In this document: piece by piece, positions 51,407-59,492 of the stretch
Numbering within the stretch: position 1 is the stretch's first letter
Layout of the letters: the number at the start of each line of letters is the position of its first letter
NCBI RefSeq assembly: GCF_001896135.2
Contig: NZ_MPOH02000003.1
Location: 127,653 to 191,652 of the forward strand
Reading direction: 5' to 3'
Origin: Streptomyces phaeoluteigriseus
Lineage (GTDB): Bacteria > Actinomycetota > Actinomycetes > Streptomycetales > Streptomycetaceae
Length of the DNA: 64,000 bases
Notes under the pieces: model-generated
What the model was told of the DNA's origin: nothing
What the model saw: only the letters and a program-made list of their open reading frames with translations
The model's database searches: none
Position numbers and translations under genes: made by a program

Positions 51407-52132
51407 TCAGGGCCGGGGCCGCAGCTCAGGGTTGGTCGGGGGGTGGCCCGTCAGGTTGGTGATCAGTTCGGTGCAGAGGTCGCGGAGTCTGATGTTGCGG
51501 TGCTGGGAGGCCGAGCGGAGGGTGTCGAAGGCATCCTGGGCGGTGCAGCGGCGTTGGCCCATGACCACGCCGAGGGCTTGGTCGATGACGCTGCGGGACT
51601 GCATGGCGGTCCTGAGTTGTTCGGCGAACTCCTGGGTGTCGCTGATGCGTTGGGCCAGGGCGATGCCGCCGGTGGCCTGGGCGGCCAGGGACCGCAGGGC
51701 GGCGAGGTCGGCCCTCCGGAACGCGTTGGGCGGACCGGCGTAGAGGTTGAGGGCGCCGGCGGTGTGGGTGTGGGCGGCGATCGGCAGGGAGAAGGAGGAG
51801 CGGATCCCGCAGGACACGGCGTAGGCGGGGTAGTCGCCCCAGCGGCTCTCGTCGAGCATGTCGGGGACGGAGACCTCCTCGTCGGTCCGGAGCGCCTGGA
51901 GACAGGGGCCGTCGTCCTGCCCGTACTGCTTCTCATCCAGTTTGGGCGCCGCGGGCCCTACGCTGACCACGGTGACGGGCCGGCCGTCGCGCTCCAGCGT
52001 CACTCCGGCGCCTTCCGCGAGGGACAGCTCCAGGGCGGCGTCGGCCAGCGTCTGGAGGAAGTCTTCGAGCGAGTCCGTCTCCAGCAGCCACTGGGTGATG
52101 TGGCTGGCGTCGTACGCGTCGTCGGCATTCAT
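51407..52132 (-). CDS. GAF-ANTAR RNA-binding antiterminator
   Basis: 241 residues. A GAF domain (about 25-165) with VTLERDGRPVTVVSVGPAAP and IRSSFSLPIAAHTHTAGALN is followed by a C-terminal ANTAR domain (about 175-225): SRSVIDQALGVVMGQRRCTA and QDAFDTLRSASQHRNIRLRD, the conserved A..hG.lm....s..AF..Lr..S...n.. pattern. ANTAR proteins bind dual hexaloop RNA hairpins to prevent termination. The GAF suggests ligand control. ATG at 52130-52132 follows GAAGGAAC. It is common in actinobacteria as a nitrogen- or stress-linked regulator; targets here are not identified. Confidence 0.92.
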   Translation of the reverse strand: MNADDAYDASHITQWLLETDSLEDFLQTLADAALELSLAEGAGVTLERDGRPVTVVSVGPAAPKLDEKQYGQDDGPCLQALRTDEEVSVPDMLDESRWGDYPAYAVSCGIRSSFSLPIAAHTHTAGALNLYAGPPNAFRRADLAALRSLAAQATGGIALAQRISDTQEFAEQLRTAMQSRSVIDQALGVVMGQRRCTAQDAFDTLRSASQHRNIRLRDLCTELITNLTGHPPTNPELRPRP

Positions 52133-52488
52133 CGTGTGTTCCTTCGCAAGGCCCCAGGCCCCTTCAGTCGGCATCTGTCGTGCCACCGGGGTCGACGGAG
52201 TCCCGTCTCCGAAGGAACAACCTCCGGTGCGTCCACCGCCTGACGCCGGTCAACGGTCGGCATGGCGTGCCTCTGCTCTCACGCTACTCCTGCGTCGGCG
52301 TCGGGCCCCCTCCCGGAACCGCGCGGTGGCCGGCGCCCACACCCGGGTGCCGCTCATTTGTGACACCGGCGACACATGGGTGCAGAAATGAGGCTTATTT
52401 ACGCATATGCCGGGAACTCGTGGTGGGCTGTGATCGCCGCGGGTCTCCGACCGGGCGGGCGATCGTCCGGTGCGGATGAGGGAGTGCC
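52133..52488. other. intergenic region with an A+T-rich patch
   Basis: The promoters for the divergent GAF-ANTAR and YbdK genes must lie here. A comparatively A+T-rich stretch, AATGAGGCTTATTTACGCAT, at about 52386-52405 is a likely promoter for the rightward gene. Confidence 0.4.
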
Positions 52489-53721
52489 GTGGCCGTTCGG
52501 ATCGGGGTAGAAGAAGAATTCCATGTGCTGGACACCGAGAGCGGGCTGCTGGTACCACGCGCCGACGCGGTCCTCGGCCGCCTGCGCCTCAGGTCCGATT
52601 TCACCGCCGAGCTGCAGCGGTCCGCCGTGGAGTGGAACAGCGGGGTGCACGCCTCGTTGGACTCCCTGCACGCCGACGTGGTCAAGGCGCGGCTGCGGCT
52701 CGACGCGGCGGCCTCCGGTCTCGGACTCGCCGTCGTGGCGGCCGGGACCGCGCCTCTCGCGCGATTGACCTCGGGCGATGCCACCCCCGACCCCCGCTAC
52801 CGGCGCATGGCGGACGAATACCGGCAGGTCGCCGACGAGCACCTCGTGTGCAGCGCCCAGGTCCATGTCGACGTGAGCGATCGGGACACAGCCGTACGGA
52901 TCATGTGCGCAATCTCGCCGTGGCTGCCCCCGCTGCTGGCGCTGTCCGCCAGCTCGCCGTTCTGGCTCGGCGCGGACACCGGATACGCCAGCTGGCGCGC
53001 GATGCTGTGGCAGCGGTGGCCCACCTCCGGACCGGCCGGCTGCTTCGCCGGAGCCGGCGAGTACGACGCCACCGTCACGGACCTGGTGCGCTCCGGGGTG
53101 ATCAGCGATCCGGGGATGGTCTATTACGACGTACGGCCCTCCGATCACCAGCGGACGCTGGAACTGCGCATCTGCGACGCCTGCCCGCGTGCCGAGACGG
53201 TCGTGCTCATCGCCGGGCTGTTCCGGGCCCTGGTGGAGGACGCGCGTGCCCGGCTGGAGGAGCCGGCCCGGCGGGGCGCCCACTGCGACGGACGGCACGA
53301 GTGGCTTCGGGCCGCGGGCTGGCGGGCGGCCCGCGCGGGCCTGGAGGGCGATCTCGTCCACCCCGTGACCCGGCTCGCCGAGCCCGCACCCGCCGTCCTT
53401 CGCGACATGCTCCGGCGGCTGCGCCCGGCCCTGGAGGCGGCCGGCGACTGGGACACCGTACGGGGCCTGGTGGAAGAAGCGCTGGCGCGGGGCAGCGCCG
53501 CGCACCGTCTGCGCGGGATCGTCGAGGAGAAGGGGCTGCTCGCCGGCGTCGGGACGCTGGTCGCGGAGACCCGGGGCGAGCGCCGGCCCGGCCGGGCACC
53601 CAAGGCGGCGCGTCGTCCCGGCCCGGCGCTCACGGCCGTGCGCCGGACCGTCGCAGCGGGTGATGCCGCTCCGACACGGGTCGCCGATTCGGACTGGCAG
53701 GAGGAAACCGCCGACGGCTGA
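52489..53721 (+). CDS. ybdK: carboxylate-amine ligase, GCS2/YbdK family
   Basis: 410 residues. The start MAVRIGVEEEFHVLDTESGL carries the GxEEEF signature of glutamate-cysteine ligase family 2, followed by ELQRSAVEWNSGVHASL, CSAQVHVDVSDRDTAVRIMC and TLELRICDACPRAETVVLIA. YbdK-type enzymes ligate glutamate-like acids to amines with ATP; E. coli YbdK has weak gamma-glutamylcysteine ligase activity. The C-terminal 50 residues are basic and low-complexity (PGRAPKAARRPGPALTAVRR). GTG at 52489 follows GAGGGAG. It is monocistronic. Confidence 0.92.
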   Translation: MAVRIGVEEEFHVLDTESGLLVPRADAVLGRLRLRSDFTAELQRSAVEWNSGVHASLDSLHADVVKARLRLDAAASGLGLAVVAAGTAPLARLTSGDATPDPRYRRMADEYRQVADEHLVCSAQVHVDVSDRDTAVRIMCAISPWLPPLLALSASSPFWLGADTGYASWRAMLWQRWPTSGPAGCFAGAGEYDATVTDLVRSGVISDPGMVYYDVRPSDHQRTLELRICDACPRAETVVLIAGLFRALVEDARARLEEPARRGAHCDGRHEWLRAAGWRAARAGLEGDLVHPVTRLAEPAPAVLRDMLRRLRPALEAAGDWDTVRGLVEEALARGSAAHRLRGIVEEKGLLAGVGTLVAETRGERRPGRAPKAARRPGPALTAVRRTVAAGDAAPTRVADSDWQEETADG

Positions 53722-53998
53722 CCTACCGATGCCGGAGCGCCGCGTCCAGTGACCTCACCGTCTTTCACTCCATCGCGGCAACTGTGAGCACAAGCTGTCC
53801 CAGCGGCACCACGGCGGCAGTACTTTTGCCGCCGCATCCCTCGACACGGGAGTGGCGGCCCGCCATGCTCGTCACCCCGTCAGATGTCGTCCGTGGGGGG
53901 TCGGCAGCGTGCCGGAGTCGCCGGTGTCAACCGGCGTGGTGCGTCCGTCCGACAGTGCGGCACCACAAGGGAGTTGACGAACCATCAGGGGGAGCGAC
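53722..53998. other. promoter region of the three-gene operon
   Basis: 277 bp with no gene. It ends in GGGGGAG, the ribosome site of the next gene. No hexamers stand out clearly. Confidence 0.35.
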
Positions 53999-55888
53999 GT
54001 GTCTGGCGTGAGCCTTCCGGAACACCGTTACAGCCGTACGGAGGCCACGCGCCTGCTGTGCGCCGGCGTCTATCAGGACGCGGGATTCCGACGTCGCGTC
54101 ATCGAGGAACTGCTCGACCACCGCGAGCGGCCGGTCGCCGCGCCCAACGGCATCGACGTCCTGCCCGTCCTCTCGCACGCCCTGCGGGTGACCCGGCAGG
54201 AGGCGCGGGCCGCACTGCTGATGCTCGGGGCCTGGGTGGGCTTCTTCCTGTCCGACGTGATCATGTTCTGGGACAGCCTCTCCGACCGCTGGGGCGACGG
54301 CGCCGACGTCCACTTCGGCGATGTCGTCCTCGCGTTCTTCGAGGGTGACGACCGGCTCACCGACGGGATGCCCCTGCCCTGGTCCGTGCTGTACGCGATG
54401 GTCTGCCTGGCGCTGTGGTTCGCCCACACGGCCCGCGGAGGCGGCAGCGCCGCCCGGTCGGCCGGATTACCGGACCCCGTCGCCAAGGCCGCCGACGGCG
54501 CCGGTTCCCTGTTCTCCCTGGTGGCCGGGGCCTTCGCCCTCTTCTACTGGTGGCGGTACGTCTTCGGCGTACTCGGTGGTGGGGTCCAGACGCCGTATCC
54601 CCTGCTGTTCCCGCTCGCGATGGCGCTGATCGCCTGGTGGTACCAGACCTGGCAGCGCAAGGGCCTGTGCCGTCGACTGTCCCGCTGGACGTTTCCCACC
54701 GCCACCCAGCCGGAGCTGCCCGCGGGGCACCTGTACGAGAGGGTCCGCGACGATGTCCGGCGTGAGCAGGAGGCCGCGCTCACGCTGTACGGCGACGACA
54801 GCCCCTTCGTCGGCCTGGGGGAGCAGGGCACGCCCTGGTCCTTCGCGATGGAACTCCGCAAGCGCCCCCGGCAGGCCGGCGAGACCGACTCCGCGGACCC
54901 CGGCTCCGGCAGCACCGACGGCGGCGGCGTCCTGCCCCACCAGACCGCCGGCATCGACGAGGGCGGCGCTCCACCCCTCCGGATCAGCGGCCCCCTCACC
55001 GCCGACTCCGCGCTCTCCATGATCGAACCGCAGCTGACACGGCTGCGCGAGTCCGCCGCCCTGAGCGGCCGGGACCGGCTTCGGGACCTGGAGGTCGAGC
55101 GGTTCGTCTACCTCCCGGGAGGCGTGGCGCGCGACGAGGAACTCGAGATCGGCGGCGTCCCCGACCCGGCCGCCGCCCCTCAGGGAGCCGGTCAACGGCG
55201 CGGCCGCTCCGTCTACGACCCCGCACAGGTCGCCGCCCACCTGCGCGAAGCCGTAGACGAGGGCGGCGAGGGCCGACGGGTGTTCCTGCGCGTCCGCGTC
55301 GGGGCCTGGCACGAGCAGGTCGTCGTCACCGTCCTCGTCCGGGTGCACACCCAGGGCCGCATGCTCATGCTCGAAGTGCTGCCCTTCGTCCTCAGACCCG
55401 TGCGCAGGGACTTCCGCGCCGTCGACACCTTCGTGGACAAGCTTCCCGAGACCTGGGTCCGAGCGGCGCTGCGTGCGCTGCGACAGGCACCCGTGGTCGC
55501 GGTCGACACCGGCATCGGCGGACTCGCCACCCTGCGCAGCGCGCTGATGACCGGCTGGAAGGACAGCGAGGAGCCCCCGGACGTGCCGAGAGTCTCGTTG
55601 CGCGAAGTGGCGAGCACGCAGGGGCTGTCGGCCTTCCAGCGGATGGACAGCACCCGCTACGTGAAGACGATCCAGGAACGCATCGTCAACGGAGTCCGCG
55701 AAGCCCTCAAGGCGCACGGCTACCGCACCGAGGAGTTCGAGCAGCACGTCTACCAGCTCAGTGGCGGCAGCGTGTTCATCAAGGACATGTCCGGCGGCGC
55801 GGTGGCCACGGGCAGCCACGGCCACGCCGCCCACCACGCCGGCACGCCGGCGTCCCCGTCGGCGACCCGCGCGAACCACACGCCCTGA
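53999..55888 (+). CDS. polytopic membrane protein with SPFVG motif and C-terminal ATGSHG module
   Basis: 629 residues. After a soluble helical start (about 1-65) come four membrane segments (AALLMLGAWVGFFLSDVIMF near 68-88; PWSVLYAMVCLALWFAHTA; LFSLVAGAFALFYWWRYVFG; PLLFPLAMALIAWWYQTW). The long cytoplasmic part contains LTLYGDDSPFVGLGEQGTPW, a motif shared with other uncharacterised actinobacterial membrane proteins, then RVFLRVRVGAWHEQVVVTVL and LPFVLRPVRRDFRAVDTFVD. The C-terminus carries SGGSVFIKDMSGGAVATGSH, nearly matching the next protein. Leu-157 is encoded by TTA (54467-54469), the rare bldA codon. GTG at 53999 follows GGGGGAG. It heads a three-gene operon. Function unknown. Confidence 0.85.
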   Translation: MSGVSLPEHRYSRTEATRLLCAGVYQDAGFRRRVIEELLDHRERPVAAPNGIDVLPVLSHALRVTRQEARAALLMLGAWVGFFLSDVIMFWDSLSDRWGDGADVHFGDVVLAFFEGDDRLTDGMPLPWSVLYAMVCLALWFAHTARGGGSAARSAGLPDPVAKAADGAGSLFSLVAGAFALFYWWRYVFGVLGGGVQTPYPLLFPLAMALIAWWYQTWQRKGLCRRLSRWTFPTATQPELPAGHLYERVRDDVRREQEAALTLYGDDSPFVGLGEQGTPWSFAMELRKRPRQAGETDSADPGSGSTDGGGVLPHQTAGIDEGGAPPLRISGPLTADSALSMIEPQLTRLRESAALSGRDRLRDLEVERFVYLPGGVARDEELEIGGVPDPAAAPQGAGQRRGRSVYDPAQVAAHLREAVDEGGEGRRVFLRVRVGAWHEQVVVTVLVRVHTQGRMLMLEVLPFVLRPVRRDFRAVDTFVDKLPETWVRAALRALRQAPVVAVDTGIGGLATLRSALMTGWKDSEEPPDVPRVSLREVASTQGLSAFQRMDSTRYVKTIQERIVNGVREALKAHGYRTEEFEQHVYQLSGGSVFIKDMSGGAVATGSHGHAAHHAGTPASPSATRANHTP

Positions 55889-55935
55889 CACCCGAACCAC
55901 CGGCCACGAGAGACATGAGAGAGGGGACTCCCCAG

Positions 55936-56346
55936 ATGTCGAGCAGCCCAGACAGCGGTCCGGAGCAGCCGCCGAGCAGCGGAGGCGGCGTGAGCATCGG
56001 CTCGATGACCGGGGGGTCGATCGCCACCGGCAGCCACGGTACGGCGACGTCGTACAACACCACCGGTGCGGCACCCGACCCCCGGCACGCCGAACTCCTC
56101 GCCGCCATCCGCGACTTGCGCGGTGCGCTGCCCTCGGTGGCGGACCGCAGTGAGGAGGACGCGGTGCTCGACGGCGAACTCGCCGAGGCCGAGGCCGAGA
56201 TCGTGGGCGCGGGAACCGCCGACAGCGGCCGGCTCACCCGACTGCTGGTCGGAGTGCGCGGTTGGCTGGGTTCCCAGGGGGCCGCCGTCGGCGCGGTGGC
56301 CTCGGCCACCGCCGTCGTCCAGGGTGTCGCCCAACTGCTCGGCTGA
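55936..56346 (+). CDS. small protein with N-terminal ATGSHG module
   Basis: 136 residues. A Ser/Pro-rich start leads into SSGGGVSIGSMTGGSIATGS, H, G, the same glycine-rich motif that ends the preceding protein (SGG-V-I---M-GG--ATGSHG). Then a helical segment (DPRHAELLAAIRDLRGALPS; EEDAVLDGELAEAEAEIVGA) and a hydrophobic C-terminal end (GAAVGAVASATAVVQGVAQL). This resembles short actinobacterial proteins in which a glycine-rich beta segment precedes a helical bundle, some linked to conflict or effector systems. I chose ATG 55936 (GAGAGGGG upstream) over an ATG at 55915. Gap to gene one is 47 bp. Confidence 0.82.
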   Translation: MSSSPDSGPEQPPSSGGGVSIGSMTGGSIATGSHGTATSYNTTGAAPDPRHAELLAAIRDLRGALPSVADRSEEDAVLDGELAEAEAEIVGAGTADSGRLTRLLVGVRGWLGSQGAAVGAVASATAVVQGVAQLLG

Positions 56347-56401
56347 TGCGCGGACCACACCCGATGACGGACACGCCAGTGGGGCACGGAGGACGGCAGC
56401 G

Positions 56402-57190
56402 ATGAGAGTGTTCGACACCGAGCGGCAGGAGTGGGCCGGATCACGACGTGAACGCCTCTTCCACGCCGAGCAGTACCTCGACCTGCCGCGCCAGCGGAGC
56501 GTCCTGCAGCGCACGGCGATCGTCCTCGCCGTGAGCGGAGTGGCCTTCGGTACGTGGGCCCTGGTCTGGAAGGACGAGCCGAAGCCCTACCGTCCGCCGG
56601 CCCAGGAGGCACCCGTCGATCCGGGCGTCACCGACGGCGGCGTCCCGGGTGGGGAGACGACGGCCGGGCCGACCGTGACGGCATCGGCGTCGCCGCCCTC
56701 GGGCTACCAGGACCCGGCCGACCCGGAGGGCTTCCGTATCGCCCTGCCCGAGGGCTGGTCCCGCGAGAGCAACCCGTCGCAGTACGGCATCGACATCGTG
56801 GAGTACCGCGCGCCCGACGGCATCCGCCGGATCCAGATCTTCCAGCTCATGGAGGACTCCCCGCACGCCTCGGTGGTGGAGGCCCAGAGCACGGCGAGCA
56901 AGCTGGACGGCTACCAGGAGATTCACGTGGAGTACGTGCCGGACCCGTCCGGGAACGAGGCGGCCGAGCACGAGTACACGGCGGACGAACTGAGCGGCGA
57001 ACCCACCACCGGCTCCGCCTACCACGTCATCGACCACCGCTTCGGGGCGGCCGACGGCGAGAACTACGCCCTCATCGTCTACGGCGCACAGGGCGACGGA
57101 ACCGAGGACGAACGCGAACTGCTCGACACGGCCCGCGCCTGGTTCTGCCCACCGTCCGTGGAATGCCCGGCGCCGGAGCCCACCACCTGA
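56402..57190 (+). CDS. single-pass membrane protein with extracytoplasmic sensor-like domain
   Basis: 262 residues. A cytoplasmic start (about 1-40), one membrane segment (TAIVLAVSGVAFGTWALVW), a Pro/Thr-rich linker and an outer domain beginning FRIALPEGWSRESNPSQYGI, with IQIFQLMEDSPHASVVEAQS and AYHVIDHRFGAADGENYALI. The 'F.IALPEGW' opening is typical of the extracytoplasmic domains attached to streptomycete Ser/Thr kinases and of LpqN-like lipoproteins. It is the last gene of the operon: 55 bp after gene two, with GGAGGACGGC as ribosome site. It could sense or display a ligand outside the cell for the membrane protein of gene one. Confidence 0.82.
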   Translation: MRVFDTERQEWAGSRRERLFHAEQYLDLPRQRSVLQRTAIVLAVSGVAFGTWALVWKDEPKPYRPPAQEAPVDPGVTDGGVPGGETTAGPTVTASASPPSGYQDPADPEGFRIALPEGWSRESNPSQYGIDIVEYRAPDGIRRIQIFQLMEDSPHASVVEAQSTASKLDGYQEIHVEYVPDPSGNEAAEHEYTADELSGEPTTGSAYHVIDHRFGAADGENYALIVYGAQGDGTEDERELLDTARAWFCPPSVECPAPEPTT

Positions 57191-57234
57191 GAACTGCCTC
57201 TCGGGCCTCATCGGTGACGCGGCATGATGGAGCC

Positions 57235-57552
57235 ATGATCACGGTTCATCTGAAGTACGAGATCGACGCCGACAAGCTCGAGGACTTCGAGGAGTACGGC
57301 CGCCGGTGGGTCGGGCTGGTCAACCGTTTCGGCGGGACGCACCACGGCTACTTCCTGCCGAGTGAGGGTGACAGCGACATCGCCTACGCCCTCTTCTCCT
57401 TCCCCAGCCTCGCCGCCTACGAGCAGTACCGCGCGGACAGCATGCGGGACCCGGAGTGCCAGGCCGCGTTCGAGCTGGCTCGCACCACCCGCTGCATCAA
57501 GCGGTACGAGCGCCGGTTCCTCCGGCCGCTGGACGGCTTGTCGCAGCCGTAG
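57235..57552 (+). CDS. NIPSNAP-family protein
   Basis: 105 residues, a ferredoxin-like fold of the dimeric alpha/beta-barrel type. It starts MITVHLKYEIDADKLEDFEE and contains GGTHHGYFLPSEGDSDIAYA and CIKRYERRFLRPLDG, the NIPSNAP signatures. Bacterial members are small proteins of unknown role, sometimes in flavin or vitamin K-like chemistry. GATGGAG precedes the ATG. It follows the operon above but after a 44-bp gap, so cotranscription is possible. Confidence 0.88.
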   Translation: MITVHLKYEIDADKLEDFEEYGRRWVGLVNRFGGTHHGYFLPSEGDSDIAYALFSFPSLAAYEQYRADSMRDPECQAAFELARTTRCIKRYERRFLRPLDGLSQP

Positions 57553-57581
57553 CCCGTACCTGTGGCCGTGGGTGGGGCCGG

Positions 57582-58070
57582 TCAGGCCGGCGGGATGAGG
57601 AACTCGAACTCGGGGCGGGCCCACCCCACGGCGGGTGGGGCGGCGGGGGCGGTCCCGGTGCGCACGGCACCCACGCCGCGGTAGAAGCCCTCGGCGGGAG
57701 GGTGCGAGACCACCCGGACACGGTCGAGCCCCGCGGCGCGCGCCTCGGACTGCATGTGCGCGACGAGCAGCCGCCCGACCCCGCGCCCCTGCGCCTCGTC
57801 GGCGACGAACAGCAGGTCGAGTTCCCGCGAGGCGAGGAGCAACGAGTAGAAACCGATCACACGGCTTTCGCCCTCTTCGTCGGTGACGGCCACGAAGACG
57901 CGGTGAGCCTCGATGTAGTCGGGCCCGACCCGGTAGCCCGCGACCATGCCCGCGTACTGCCCTTCGTAGGCGCGCGAGCCACGTACGAGCCGCGTGAGCC
58001 GTTTGGCGTCCCGCGCGACGGCCCGCCGTACGGTGATCGACCCGCGCCTCGGCGTAATGCTCGACTTCAT
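57582..58070 (-). CDS. GNAT acetyltransferase, probably leaderless
   Basis: 162 residues. The acetyl-CoA loop is FVADEAQGRGVGRLLVAHMQ (Q/RxxGxG/A as QGRGVG) and the preceding ELDLLFV strand is typical; GFYSLLLAS and FYRGVGAVRTG complete the fold. Substrate unknown. There is no purine-rich ribosome site before ATG 58070; instead TAATACT lies six bases upstream (58076-58082 on this strand), so the transcript may begin at the A of ATG. The start region lies between two GCGTAAT arms that may be an operator. Confidence 0.85.
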   Translation of the reverse strand: MKSSITPRRGSITVRRAVARDAKRLTRLVRGSRAYEGQYAGMVAGYRVGPDYIEAHRVFVAVTDEEGESRVIGFYSLLLASRELDLLFVADEAQGRGVGRLLVAHMQSEARAAGLDRVRVVSHPPAEGFYRGVGAVRTGTAPAAPPAVGWARPEFEFLIPPA

Positions 58071-58086
58071 AAGGAGAGTATTACGC
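58052..58086. promoter_or_regulatory. inverted repeat GCGTAAT-N21-ATTACGC over the GNAT start
   Basis: GCGTAAT (58052-58058) and ATTACGC (58080-58086) face each other 21 bp apart, about two helical turns. One arm overlaps the presumed -10 box TAATACT and the other lies just inside the coding sequence, the layout of an autoregulatory or repressor site. Confidence 0.5.
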
Positions 58087-58233
58087 ACCAGGGCCTGCGG
58101 GCGCCTTGTGCGGGCGTGTTCCCGTCCCGGCGGAGTGTGATCCCTGACCGCGTGGTCGTATCCGGCGCCACCTCGGGTACCCGTGGCCACGGGCCCGGAG
58201 GGGCCCTGTTTCGCCACAGAACGGAGCGCACGC

Positions 58234-58713
58234 ATGAGCACGGTCAAGGAAACGGTCGAGGTCGCCGTTCCCGTCCACACCGCTTACAACCAGTGGACGC
58301 AGTTCGAGGAGTTCCCGCACTTCATGGAGGGCGTCGAAGAGGTCAGCCAGGTGGACGCCCGCCACAACCACTGGAAGACCAAGATCGGCGGAACCCGGCG
58401 TGAGTTCGACACCGAGATCGTCGACCAGCTCGCCGACGAACGCATCACGTGGCGCACCATCAGTGGCGACACCAAGCAGAGGGGCTCGGTCCGCTTCGAG
58501 CGCCTGGACGACACGCACACCCGGGTGGAGCTGGTGATGGAGATCGAGCCCAGCGGTGTCGCGGACAAGGCCGCGGACGCGCTCGGCACGATCGACCGGC
58601 GCGTCAAGGGAGACATGCAGCGCTTCAAGGAGTACATCGAGGAGCGCGGAAGCGAGTCCGGGGCCTGGCGCGGACGCATCAGGCCGGGCGACACCGGCTC
58701 CTCCCCGCTCTGA
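58234..58713 (+). CDS. SRPBCC (polyketide cyclase/dehydrase-like) protein
   Basis: 159 residues. It begins STVKETVEVAVPVHTAYNQW and contains FEEFPHFMEGVEEVSQVDAR, IGGTRREFDTEIVDQLADER and RVELVMEIEPSGVADKAADA, the START/SRPBCC pattern for cyclase-like proteins with a hydrophobic ligand cavity. Streptomycete members often bind lipophilic metabolites or quinones; no specific role can be assigned. GGAG precedes the ATG. It is monocistronic. Confidence 0.9.
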   Translation: MSTVKETVEVAVPVHTAYNQWTQFEEFPHFMEGVEEVSQVDARHNHWKTKIGGTRREFDTEIVDQLADERITWRTISGDTKQRGSVRFERLDDTHTRVELVMEIEPSGVADKAADALGTIDRRVKGDMQRFKEYIEERGSESGAWRGRIRPGDTGSSPL

Positions 58714-59057
58714 GCCGACGGCACCGGCCCTCGGCCGCAGCACCCGGGGGCGCGGACCGCCGGACAGAACCGTGGGGTTCCCTCCGGGAGGGGGCGGGAG
58801 TGGGAGGAGTACTCCCGCCCGGCCCCCTTCCGGCTGATGCCTTCCGCCCCTCCCGGTTCCACGGGCGCTGAAACCGTACGGGGATGGGTAGAGGACCCTC
58901 ATAAGAGAGCGTGGAGCAGTCGCGCGGGTGGCGGTGCGGCGGCGGGGCCAGTTCCTGTGCCTCGCGCGTACCTCCGCCGGGTGACGGATGCGCCGTACCG
59001 TTGACCACGGACGATGTGTCTTCTTCGCGTGCTCGCGTCCCTCGGGAGGGGGCACCT
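58714..59057. other. promoter region of the nfeD-SPFH operon
   Basis: About 340 bp without a supported gene; it contains short G+C-rich dyads near 58780-58830 and the ribosome site GGGAGGGGG at its end. Confidence 0.4.
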
Positions 59058-59489
59058 GTGGATCCATGGCTGATCTGGTTGATCGTCGCGGGGATCTTCG
59101 CCGTGGCGGAGATCTTCACGTTCACCGCGGCGTTGGGCATGCTCGGCGCTGCCGCGTTGATCACGGCCGGGACCGCCGCCCTCGGGTTGCCGGTGCCTCT
59201 CCAATTCCTGGTGTTCACCGTTGTCGCCACTCTCAGCGTGATCTTCGTACGCCCCATCGCCTTGCGGCACGTCGTGCAGCCGCAGACGGAGCGATTCGGC
59301 ATAGACGCACTGGTCGGCAAATCCGCCTATGTCGTTTCGGAGGTGACCGGACGCGGTGGCAGGGTCCGTATCGAGGGTGAGGAGTGGACGGCGCGCGCCT
59401 ATGACGAGACGTTGGTGATTCCCCCTGGAACGGCCGTGGATGTCATGGAGATCACCGGCACCACCGCACTCGTCTACCCCCGGGAGTGA
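59058..59489 (+). CDS. NfeD-like membrane protein
   Basis: 143 residues. Two or three N-terminal membrane segments (LIVAGIFAVAEIFTFTAAL; LITAGTAALGLPVPLQFLVF) and a C-terminal OB-fold: VGKSAYVVSEVTGRGGRVRI with GEEWTARAYDETLVIPPGTA. This is the truncated NfeD1b type that lacks the protease domain. Such proteins are encoded beside SPFH/stomatin genes and act with them in membrane microdomains or quality control, as here: the next gene starts three bases after this stop. GTG at 59058 follows GGGAGGGGG. Confidence 0.92.
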   Translation: MDPWLIWLIVAGIFAVAEIFTFTAALGMLGAAALITAGTAALGLPVPLQFLVFTVVATLSVIFVRPIALRHVVQPQTERFGIDALVGKSAYVVSEVTGRGGRVRIEGEEWTARAYDETLVIPPGTAVDVMEITGTTALVYPRE

Positions 59490-59492
59490 ACC

